Below, in pieces: positions 22,903 through 32,312 of a stretch of 64,000 bases of DNA; positions within the stretch are counted from its first letter, which is position 1; each line of letters begins with the position of its first letter. The DNA lies in NCBI RefSeq assembly GCF_000740895.1, contig NC_025261.1:434001-498000 (forward strand), read 5' to 3'. Below the pieces are notes generated by a model, which was not told the origin of the DNA, did not search any database, and saw nothing but the letters and a program-made list of their open reading frames with translations. The translations under genes and the position numbers were made by a program. This stretch comes from Theileria orientalis strain Shintoku. Taxonomy: Eukaryota; Apicomplexa; Aconoidasida; Piroplasmida; Theileriidae.

Positions 22903-24010
22903 TTTTAATATCTTTATTCATACAAATCTGTTTTACATGAGAAATATTAAAACTATAGAGTAACAATTATATAATAAGCGCAATACGTTGTATTTATGAG
23001 CTTTTTGATTATTCTTCTTATAATTGGAAAGAAATGAATTATCTTCGTTTCTCACAGTTATATAATATAAACACATACTGATAAAAGTATTAATTTACGT
23101 AACACCTTGGCGTGGGGGGACGCATATAAAAAATCATATTAAATACAATTTTAAACCGTGAAACTATATAACACATAAACTCTTTCATCATTGTCTAATG
23201 AATTTTTTATTTTTTAGTAGTACTTGATGTCCATCTATTGATTTAATTATCAAACAATTTCATGTAATTCCACTTGACTGAAATATTCGTTTAAATATTA
23301 TTTATTGTTAATTTATATAAATTATATTATATTTCGAATGTTCATTTGGAAATATTTATTAAAATATATTATTGCATCGTCTTCCTCGACCTCGAGACAT
23401 GGTCGCTTTGATGCTAATATCACTTGATCTATTCAATTACTTAATTAATAACACTTAAAAATTTTTATTATTAACTAGTTCTTAACTATGTGTGAATTTT
23501 TGAAGTACACCTATAAGTGAATTTATTCGTCATGTATGTTGTAAATTTATATTATGATCTTATTTAATAACATAATAATTTCTAAATATTAAATCAATCA
23601 ACCTTCCATAATAGTGTATAAAAATTATAATGTGTGTTTTTATTAATCTAGAATTTTGAAACATATGCCATAAATATATGTCTAAATAACGATACTCTGA
23701 GATATATATGGTCCTTCCAAATAATAAACAAACCTATATCAACGACAATTTTTAAAGAGCCTATTTGGATGAAATTAATATATTAATAAATCTCAATATT
23801 ATAACAACAAATTTCAAAGTTGCCGTATAATATTGGCTCGTTATGTGGCTACTATTTATGTTAATATATCACCCAATGTATCTATTGGGTATGATTGATA
23901 AATTTATAGATTATATTATTTACAAAACCATTGTCCGCGCTAAAGACTTTGACATTAAATACGCTTTTTAAAATTACACATACTATTGTCCAATTTATTT
24001 CTAGTTTACC
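22903..24010. promoter_or_regulatory. Divergent Hsp110/HSP90 intergenic region
   Basis: This 1.1-kb, very AT-rich spacer separates two divergent cytosolic chaperone genes and must contain both promoters. A GAATGTTC (GAAnnTTC) half-pair at 23336-23343, followed by ttGGAA, resembles a minimal heat-shock element, but such matches arise by chance in AT-rich DNA. A G-rich patch (gtgggggga) lies near 23112. No ORF or RNA gene is apparent. Confidence 0.45.
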
Positions 24011-27000
24011 ATGGCATCAAAGGAGGAAACTAAAGATCAGGAGGTTTACGCTTTTAATGCCGATATCTCCCAACTTCTCAGTAAGTTCCCTAGGTATTTA
24101 ATCTGATTGTTTTGTTGATGACAACAATCAGTATGTCTCTATCATAATGATGTGAAATATGTGTATTTATCATGTTTTGTTGACAGTGATATCTTCTACC
24201 TTTTCCTTTTTTTATAAATAGCTTTTATGCCTGGAATATATTATAGATATTATATTTATTGCTGAACATTGCTTATTGAGATAATTAATTATATATTTAA
24301 GATCTTTTTTGACTTAGCTGCTTTATCAATAGTTTATCAATTAATGTTAATAAGCCTTAATATGACATTCTGTAGGCTTGATCATCAACGCGTTCTACAG
24401 CAACAAGGAAATATTCCTTCGTGAGCTGATCAGCAACGCAAGCGACGCTCTGGAGAAGATCAGGTACGAGGCAATCAAGGATCCGAAAAAGATTGAGGAT
24501 CAGCCAGACTACTATATCAGACTGTACGCCGACAAGAATGCAAACACACTCACAATCGAGGACTCGGGAATTGGGATGACCAAGGCAGACCTCGTAAACA
24601 ACTTGGGAACCATAGCCAAGTCAGGAACAAGAGCATTCATGGAGGCACTGCAGGCAGGCTCAGACATGTCGATGATCGGCCAGTTCGGTGTGGGATTCTA
24701 CTCAGCGTACCTGGTGGCAGATAAGGTGACGGTTGTCTCCAAAAACAACGACGACGACCAGTACGTGTGGGAGTCTAGTGCGTCAGGACACTTCACAGTG
24801 AAGAAGGACGACTCGCACGAGCCCCTGAAGAGAGGAACGAGACTGATCCTGCACCTGAAGGAGGACCAGACGGAGTACCTGGAGGAGAGGAGACTGAAGG
24901 ACCTGGTGAAGAAGCACAGCGAGTTCATCTCCTTCCCAATCTCACTCTCAGTGGAGAAGACGGAGGAGACTGAGGTGACAGACGACGAGGAGGAGGAGAA
25001 GAAGGAGGAAGAGAAGGAAGAGGAGAAGGTGGAGGATGTGACAGATAAGGTGGAAGACGTGACCGAGGAGAAGGTGAAGGATGTGACTGAAGAGGAGGAG
25101 AAGAAGGAGGAGAAGACGAAGAAGAAGAGGAAGGTGACGAACGTGAAGAGGGAGTGGGAGATGCTGAACAAGCAGAAGCCGATCTGGATGAGGCAGCCGT
25201 CTGAGGTCACGAACGAGGAGTACGCATCCTTCTACAAAAACCTCACGAACGACTGGGAGGATCACCTGGCAGTGAAGCACTTCAGCGTCGAGGGGCAGCT
25301 GGAGTTCAAGGCGCTGCTGTTCGTGCCGAAGAGAGCGCCCTTTGACATGTTCGAGTCGAGGAAGAAGAAGAACAACGTTAAGCTCTACGTGAGGCGCGTC
25401 TTCATCATGGACGACTGCGAGGAGCTGATCCCGGAGTGGCTCTCTTTCGTCAAGGGCGTGGTGGACTCGGAGGACCTGCCGCTCAACATCTCGAGAGAGA
25501 CGCTGCAGCAGAACAAGATCCTGAAGGTGATCAGGAAGAACCTCGTGAAGAAGTGCCTCGAGCTGTTCAACGAGTTGACAGAGAAGAAGGAGGACTTCAA
25601 GAAGTTCTACGAACAGTTCAGCAAGAACCTGAAGCTGGGCATTCACGAGGACAACGCGAACAGGACGAAGGTAGGCATTCTATGACGCTTAGATTGGATC
25701 CTTAAGTAGTTAGCCCGTATAATAATAAATTAGTAGAGATAGTTACAACAGTAGTGTGCTAAGACGGTATTGGATACCTATTTACCATAATTGTATTCCC
25801 TGATCGTGTACAATGAACAGATAGTTACATAGTTGTTAAATGGGCCACTAGTATCCATTTGGTATTCGTCATTAATATCAAGTTAATACCTGTGGCATAA
25901 CAAAGATAATGTCCTTGAGGTGGTAATATTAATTATCATTGAATCGCATTTCAACACTCTCGTTTAAAAACACGATTAGATACAAATACAAATAGGAATA
26001 TGTAAATAGGACAACCTATAGGATAGATATTTATTATATATATGCAACCATCTGTTGTGAACCCGGTAGAAAGTAAAACTAATTAAAATCCAATGCTAAT
26101 GATAACTTGTAGATCTCGGAACTGCTGAGGTTTGAGACCACGAAGAGCGGAGACGAGATGGTCTCGCTGAAGGAGTATGTGGACAGGATGAAGACGGATC
26201 AGAAGTTCATCTACTACATCACGGGAGAGTCGAAGCAGGCAGTGTCGACGAGTCCATTCCTGGAGTCGCTCAAGGCACGCGACTACGAAGTCATATACAT
26301 GACTGACCCAATAGACGAGTACGCAGTGCAGCAGATTAAGGAGTTCGAAGGAAAGAAACTCAAGTGCTGCACGAAGGAGGGTCTGGACCTCGACGGCGAC
26401 GAGGAGGAAAAGAAGAGCTTCGAGGCACTGAAGACGGAAATGGAGCCTCTCTGCAAGCACATCAAGGAGGTGCTGCACGACAAGGTGGAGAAGGTGGTGT
26501 GCGGATCGAGGTTTACAGACTCGCCCTGCGCACTCGTGACCTCAGAGTTCGGATGGTCGGCGAACATGGAGCGCATAATGAAGGCACAGGCACTGAGAGA
26601 CTCCTCAATAACAGTAAGTTACTAGAGCAGTAGAAGCTAGTTAGGCATATGGAGATAGTTAAAGTAGGCATATGAAACTAAATGATGAAATATCCATGCA
26701 CCACACCTAACCGTCGATGTGGAGTACTAACTATACGCTGACCTTTAAATCGCTTATGTAGTTATTATGTCAGCTAGTTAGATACGACTAACAGTTGCTG
26801 ATGCTACACAGTTGTGAGTAGTTGCAAGTTAATAGCAGTTACTGGCATTGGATTCTCTTAGTAAATAGTAACAATATCTAAAACGTAAAAGCATAACCAA
26901 TACTGATATAAATATACAAATATAACTAAAAACAATAAATTAATGTAACAATTTAGAGTTATATGCTGAGTAAGAAGATCATGGAGATCAACCCGAGGCA

Positions 27001-27256
27001 CAGCATAATGAAGGAGCTCAAAAACAGAGCAGCCACAGATAAAACGGACAAGACGGTGAAGGACCTGGTCTGGCTGCTGTACGATACGGCACTCCTGACC
27101 TCAGGATTCAACTTGGACGAACCCACACAGTTCGGTAACAGAATTTACAGGATGATCAAGCTGGGACTGTCGCTGGACGACGAGGAGCAGCACGAGGAGG
27201 CAATGCCGCCGCTCGACGAGCCTGTGCTGGATTCTAAGATGGAAGAGGTCGACTAA
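24011..27256 (+). CDS. HSP90: Cytosolic HSP90
   Basis: Four exons (24011-24080, 24376-25670, 26113-26613, 26957-27256) give 721 residues, normal for cytosolic HSP90. The GHKL ATPase motifs are present: [22 protein letters not shown] cut here at [22 protein letters not shown] and [16 protein letters not shown] Glu/Lys/Asp/Val linker follows, with a repeated EDVT-like unit. The middle domain has the catalytic Arg loop ([14 protein letters not shown]). The C-terminus carries the dimerisation domain and ends MEEVD, the TPR co-chaperone docking motif, which places it in the cytosol. Unlike most genes here its introns are long (295, 442 and 343 bp); the exons are clearly GC-richer than the introns. 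Confidence 0.98.
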
Positions 27257-28000
27257 GCGTAAACAGAGGCAGCAGATGGTTACCATAGCACTGGGCCATT
27301 TCAGTAAACAGAGGTGGACTAGTGGTATGCAAGTGCCCTCGCCCGAGTCTTTCACGTATGTAATAATTACTGTTGGCGCTGGCATTAAGTGGTTCCCCCG
27401 CGGAACCCAGGTATGTTGCCGGCATAAAAAATAATTTGTTTTACTATGTATATGTGTGAAGATATATGGATGTATGGTTATGGGTGATTGTGTGTGTATG
27501 TGATGAATGTACGTGTGTGAGCAAATACATATGCGATAATGGATATGTGTGATACGATCTGAGTGTGTAGTATTAGCAGTAGCTAGTTGAAAAGGAAAGA
27601 AAATATAAAAAGGAAATTTGAAAAGGTTTAAAGAGAGAATTTAAGATCAATAAGGAGCCAAAATTTAAAAAAAGAAAATAGTTCGTATTAAAGTAGGTAC
27701 AGAAGGGGATCACCAATGAAGACGAAAGAGAAAAAGGAAAAAAATAAAAAGTAAAAATTAGGTTTGGTAAAATCTAAAAAGGATAGAAGTAAATAATAGA
27801 TGTGGAATTAAGTGTGAGGAGAGTGAAGTAGGTTGATAACCGAATTGAGATGAACATCTGTGGTGTTAGTAGGGCATCATTCGGAAAACAGAGACAAAAT
27901 AAACTGAATTGATTTTCCCATGTTACTTATAAACATATAGAAATTGTTGGAAAAAACCTACCATATCTATAATTAATAGTTACAGTGATTGAGCCTAAGT
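27257..28000. other. Spacer with a structured GC patch and a purine-rich tract
   Basis: About 740 bp between HSP90 and the ARF gene. The first 170 bp are unusually GC-rich for a spacer and contain nested inverted repeats (see the ncRNA candidate). About 27580-27860 is strongly A/G-rich on this strand. No ORF fits. The ARF promoter should be in the right-hand part. Confidence 0.5.
27366..27432 (+). ncRNA. Candidate structured RNA or 3' UTR hairpin
   Basis: Nested stems can be seen: GCTGGC (27378-27383) with GCCGGC (27418-27423), allowing one G-U pair, enclosing GGTTCC (27391-27396) with GGAACC (27402-27407). The loop is CCCGC. It is about 120 bp after the HSP90 stop, so it may be part of the HSP90 3' UTR. 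Strand is assumed from the neighbours; stems would form on either. Confidence 0.3.
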
Positions 28001-28643
28001 ATGGGAAACGCTATAGCCAAGTTGCTTAGTTTACTCCACGCCAAGAGGGACGTTAGAATCCTCATGGTCGGCCTCGACGCATCCGGCAAAACCACAATTT
28101 TATATAAGCTAAAACTCGGTGAAGTGGTCACCACTATACCCACCATTGGTTTTAATGTCGAAACTGTAGAGTACAGGAACCTGTCCCTAAACGTGTGGGA
28201 CGTTGGAGGCCAGGACAAGGTATTTTTCTACTCCCTCTCACCCCCTTCACTCGCTTACGCTAATTTTCAGATTCGACCCTTGTGGAAGCATTACTACACA
28301 AACTCACAAGCTGTCATATTCGTTGTAGATTGCAACGACAGGGAGCGAATTCCCGACGCCAAGGAGGAGTTGCACAAGATGATGAATGAAGATGAGCTCA
28401 GAGGGGCTGTTCTCTTAATATACGCCAACAAGCAGGACCTCCCAAACGCTATAAGTCCCACTGAGCTTTCCGGTCTTTTGGGACTCGAACATTTCAGGGA
28501 CAGGAAATGGTAACCCTTTACTTTTATTTTACCTTTGATTTTAACCTGCTTTTAGGTATATTCAAGCTTCTTGTGCCACTGCGGGTACAGGCCTTTATGA
28601 GGGCATGGATTGGCTGACGGGAGAGCTGAAAAACAAACCATGA
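28001..28643 (+). CDS. ARF1: ARF-family small GTPase
   Basis: Three exons (28001-28219, 28271-28509, 28556-28643) give 181 residues, the exact ARF length. Gly2 follows the start Met (MGNAIAKLL), as needed for N-myristoylation, with an amphipathic helix behind. The nucleotide motifs are GLDASGKTT (P-loop), the PTIGFNVET switch I, WDVGGQDK (switch II), NKQD and the SCATAG loop. ARFs recruit coats and lipid enzymes to Golgi and endosomal membranes. P-loop Ala is replaced by Ser (DASGKT), a minor change. It looks like ARF rather than ARL, but which ARF class is open. Confidence 0.93.
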
Positions 28644-28658
28644 ATTTTTTTCACCTCT

Positions 28659-29504
28659 ATGTTTTTTAAATTTATTATCACGTCGCTTGTATATTTTAGT
28701 CATGTTGATGCTCTTATACACAGTTTTAGTCACCTGCATAAGCTTCCCCTACTTGGAAACTACTTGGCGATCAAAAGGTGCATCTATCATGAGAAAACTG
28801 AGCCTTCTAGAGCCGTTATTCATATAACGAACAAAGACGCCTATGACAAGGCTAGTTATGACCATCATCTCCTGAAGCATCTGTCAGACGGAGATTATCG
28901 CAGGAAACAACTTTTTGAGTCACACACAGAGCTATTAAACGGCACGCAGAACCTAACACACCTCAATGTTCTAATTACTCACTTCATAACTGACCTGCTC
29001 AATGAATACACACTATATTTTTTTGAGTTGCTGCCCGCTCTGTACCTTGAGGACGATCTGAGGAGGAATCTTCATAGATTTTTGGAAGCATTTCAGCAAA
29101 AACTCATCGAGTTATTCAAGGTTTCCATGATCTCAATCATAGACGCCTCTCCAAGGAGTCGAATATTGATCTTACTCAACTCGGTACAGTTCAGGGTCAT
29201 GGTTGACAAGATGGTACAGCTGTGTAATATATTGAGTTTGGAGTACGAGTTTGAAAAGCTAGAGCACGTAATGAAGTCCGCTAACGACGAGAGGTTCACC
29301 AGAGTGGCTACATGGACGGTGGTTCACTCAGAAGCCTTGAAGAGGGGCCTGGTGATGTTGAGCAGGATGTTGGTTATTGCCGCACTCAATAACCTCGTTG
29401 TCCCGCTTTTGTTCAAATTTTTGCTTCAAATAATACCGCGAGACTTTCCAGGCTACTCGATACTTCAATACCTGCTTAGATGCTTTAACATTTCATTTAA
29501 ATGA
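28659..29504 (+). CDS. Secreted or membrane-associated orphan protein
   Basis: A single exon of 281 residues starting only 15 bp after the ARF stop. The N-terminus MFFKFIITSLVYFSHVDA is a good signal peptide. The body is predicted all-helical, with many Leu, His and Phe. Two hydrophobic stretches near the C-terminus (LVIAALNNLVVPLLFKFLLQI) could be a membrane span or hairpin. There is one long open frame with no stop, and codon use is like its neighbours, so it is real. I do not recognise the family. Confidence 0.65.
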   Translation: MFFKFIITSLVYFSHVDALIHSFSHLHKLPLLGNYLAIKRCIYHEKTEPSRAVIHITNKDAYDKASYDHHLLKHLSDGDYRRKQLFESHTELLNGTQNLTHLNVLITHFITDLLNEYTLYFFELLPALYLEDDLRRNLHRFLEAFQQKLIELFKVSMISIIDASPRSRILILLNSVQFRVMVDKMVQLCNILSLEYEFEKLEHVMKSANDERFTRVATWTVVHSEALKRGLVMLSRMLVIAALNNLVVPLLFKFLLQIIPRDFPGYSILQYLLRCFNISFK

Positions 29505-29880
29505 ACATTCTAATGTGTTAGTTACATGTATATGTGTAAAATAAAATACATCAACCAAAGCGATCACAGATATAGTATAATACATTTTAGATCAAATCAA
29601 AAGATAAAAGGGTGAAAAAGAATTGAGATGTGTATCGGTACGGATCAAATTATCTATAAATTCGTTGATGGAATCCCAGGCAATAATTCTTTTATAAATT
29701 TATATTTAGTGGAACGGAACCATGTGGATTTCTGTATACAGCTTAGTACAAATTTGGTCTATCTTATTTTTAAGTATTGAAAATGCTTTCTTCTGGTTTT
29801 GTTTATATTCTTTAATTTATCTACTGACCCCCATTAATCAACACAGTTTATCTCATTTTTTTGTATTCGCTGTTTATAAA
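29505..29880. other. Spacer upstream of eIF3L
   Basis: AT-rich spacer between two plus-strand genes, holding the eIF3L promoter and 5' UTR. From 29722 an in-frame ATG opens an extension into eIF3L (see findings); I take it as untranslated. Confidence 0.5.
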
Positions 29881-31852
29881 ATGGATAATAGTGACGGAGT
29901 AAGGCAAATTCCTACTTCAGAGACACCTCAGAGAAGTGTTGTACAACTTCTTCCCATAGATCCCGAGGTTGTTGACTTTTTACTTCGGCTTCACGACAAT
30001 TTGCATCGTAAAAACGCAGATGCCATTAAGAACCTGTATGAACAGGAGCTAAATGTTATCACTGATAAGTATTTTAAGAACAGTCGGTGGCCTTCTATCG
30101 CGGATGTCGCTGGATTCTACAGCCAGTCAGGCCGCTTTCACAACTTTATCATGGCGCTGTACTCTGAGATTTATTATCGCCACGCCTTCTACCTCGGGGA
30201 GGCCAGCTACGACGACCGCGTCGATTCCTGGAATAAATACGTTAGGCTTTTGACCTATTTCATTGACGAGTGTGAGAAGCCCGAGGGCAGCGATGGACTG
30301 TATGTGCATATTTAATCACCACTATTTTGCTCACCCTCACAATCAAATGTTTAGAAACGCACTTTCGATCCCATCTTCCTGGGTTTGGGACATGTTGGAC
30401 GAGTTCGTCTACCAGTTACAGGAGAGCTGCCACTGGAAGGCACGTTTCTGCAGCTCCACAGGTACGCCCTCAAGCTTTACAATATTTTAGGAGATATTGC
30501 CCTCGAGAACTCCGATTCTGCTTATGAGATTCAGCGTAGAGTTGAGGAGACGAAGAGCATTTGGTGTGTGCCAGTTGCTCTAGAGCTGCTACATAAGCTG
30601 GCTATGAACCCGGTGTTCAGCGAAGCCTGCCAGGCTTCCAAGGTGGGTTATCACGGATTTAAACACACATACACATGTTCACATATTTACGGGATTTATG
30701 TAAATTGTTGCAGGATGTTCATGTTGACACATCCGCCCTTGCTTTCCAATTGGGGTATTTCGCCTCAATATGTTTGTTGAGGCTCCACGTGCTACTGGGT
30801 GACTACTACACATCACTGATGATGGCATCGAATGTTGAATCAACATCAAAGACCCTGTACTGGAAGATACCAGCCTGCAACGTGACCTACGTGTACTATC
30901 TGTCGTTTTCCTTCATGATGCTCAGGTACCTTGTTAGAGTAATTTATTCCTCAGGCGATACAACGATGCGATCAAGGTTCTGTCACAGCTGTTGGTATTT
31001 TTGTCGAAACAGAGAAGCTACCTGGTATCTCAGAGCTACCAGCAGGGGGCCATGAGTAAGCAGACTGAGAAGATGTACCTCATCACGATCATTTGTCACG
31101 TCACCAGCAAAATTAAGCTGGATGAGACCATAATGCAGACCATAAAGGAGCAGTACGCAAATAGGTTTTATCAGTAAGTTGCTTAAGTAACCACCCGTAT
31201 TAACGAGTCTACGACTACGGGATTGATAATCATTGAACACGCAGTTAAACTAGTGTTCCAGCAGATAGTTATTCGTCAGTATCAGTAGCCACAAATGCTA
31301 TAACGGCCTTAACAATTCTTTAGGTTGCAAGTCGACAACGAAGAGTCGTTCCGGGACGTGTTCTTGAAGGCCTGCCCAAAGTTCATCGACCCGGCGCCCC
31401 CGAAGCCGCTCGACGAACCCTCGAGCGCCAGCGAGGTCTTGCAGAGGCAGACGCAGATATTTCTGGAGGACATCTCGAACCAGAGGAAAATCGACGAGAT
31501 ATACTCGTACGCGAAGCTCTACCACAACATCAGCCTGAAGAAGCTGGGCGGCCTCATGAACGTCGGGGACGACCCCGAGGTGCTCAGGTCCCACATCCTC
31601 AGCGTTAAGCACCTGATGCGCCAGTTCGTGGCAGACCCCTCCTCGCACTACCACACCGACATCCTCCAGACCTTCGGGGACAGGGACGAGCTTTTCATAG
31701 ACCAGAACGTGCTCCACATTAAGAGCAAGAAGAACCAGAAGATCTACGCGGACTACTTCCTTCAGCAGATTAACAAGTGCAAGCAGACTCTCAACAGCCT
31801 CCACGGCAAAAGGGAGGACCACCACAAGAAGGAGCAGTTAAACGGGGTGTGA
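29881..31852 (+). CDS. EIF3L: Translation initiation factor eIF3 subunit L
   Basis: Six exons (29881-30299, 30355-30461, 30491-30642, 30714-30925, 30955-31173, 31324-31852) sum to 1,638 nt, 545 residues. Two introns are 29 bp. Family landmarks run in order: [26 protein letters not shown], the [13 protein letters not shown] block, [47 protein letters not shown] and the C-terminal PCI-like [18 protein letters not shown] region (read as NVLHIKSKK). eIF3L is a non-core PCI subunit of eIF3 on the 40S ribosome. Start is MDNSDG because family proteins have no hydrophobic leader; an ATG 159 bp upstream is in frame. Confidence 0.93.
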
Positions 31853-31925
31853 TGGCCCCTTGGACCTAATTGTTGTATAATAAACGAGTACACGCTACCA
31901 TATACTCCAATTTATGTCGGTGTGT

Positions 31926-31984
31926 AGCTGTCAAACGGCTGTTTATGGAAGGCTGCGGAAGGTCGGGAATAAAAACCCATTCCC
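31926..31984. other. Two small hairpins upstream of the tRNA
   Basis: AGCTG (31926-31930) pairs with CGGCT (31936-31940), and GGGAAT (31965-31970) with ATTCCC (31979-31984), followed by ACAC. They sit in the 275-bp gap between eIF3L and the tRNA. This might be an eIF3L 3' UTR element or a small RNA; the evidence is only the local base pairing. Confidence 0.2.
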
Positions 31985-32127
31985 ACACACTTTACCTACA
32001 GACACTAAGTACCCCTAGTTTCACAAATTATTTTACTTTAGCTATCACTTTGTGTCATAAATACTCCATCAACTCCCTTTACTCGCTTCTCTCGTTCATA
32101 TCAAGCTACTTCCAGAGTGTGTATCGA

Positions 32128-32200
32128 GATCCATTAGCTCAGTGGTTAGAGCGTTGGTCTTATGAGCCAAATGTCGTGGGTTCGAGCCCCACATGGATCA
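32128..32200 (+). tRNA. tRNA-Ile (anticodon UAU)
   Basis: A full cloverleaf of 73 nt: acceptor GATCCAT paired with ATGGATC, D-arm AGCTC...GAGC, anticodon stem TTGGT/GCCAA with loop CTTATGA giving anticodon TAT, and T-arm GTGGG TTCGAGC CCCAC. The discriminator is A. It decodes the AUA codon. It has no intron, while many eukaryotes have one in this tRNA. The internal A and B boxes (TAGCTCAGTGG and GGTTCGAGCC) serve as the Pol III promoter, and short T runs follow. Confidence 0.96.
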
Positions 32201-32312
32201 TTTCTAAATTTTAGATAAAGGAGCCCACTGTGTACTCTGTTTTCACCATATTGCTGTCCAGAATAGCATATACTGCATGAATTTTTAAAAAATTACAAAA
32301 TTGCACCAGGAA

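Noticed and set aside
24948..25646. 232-codon Leu-rich minus-strand ORF over HSP90
   Set aside because: It is the complement of Glu/Lys codons in HSP90 and its linker; composition is explained by that alone.
27580..27860. Purine-rich tract as a possible origin or triplex element
   Set aside because: Simple composition bias without mirror symmetry or a known consensus.
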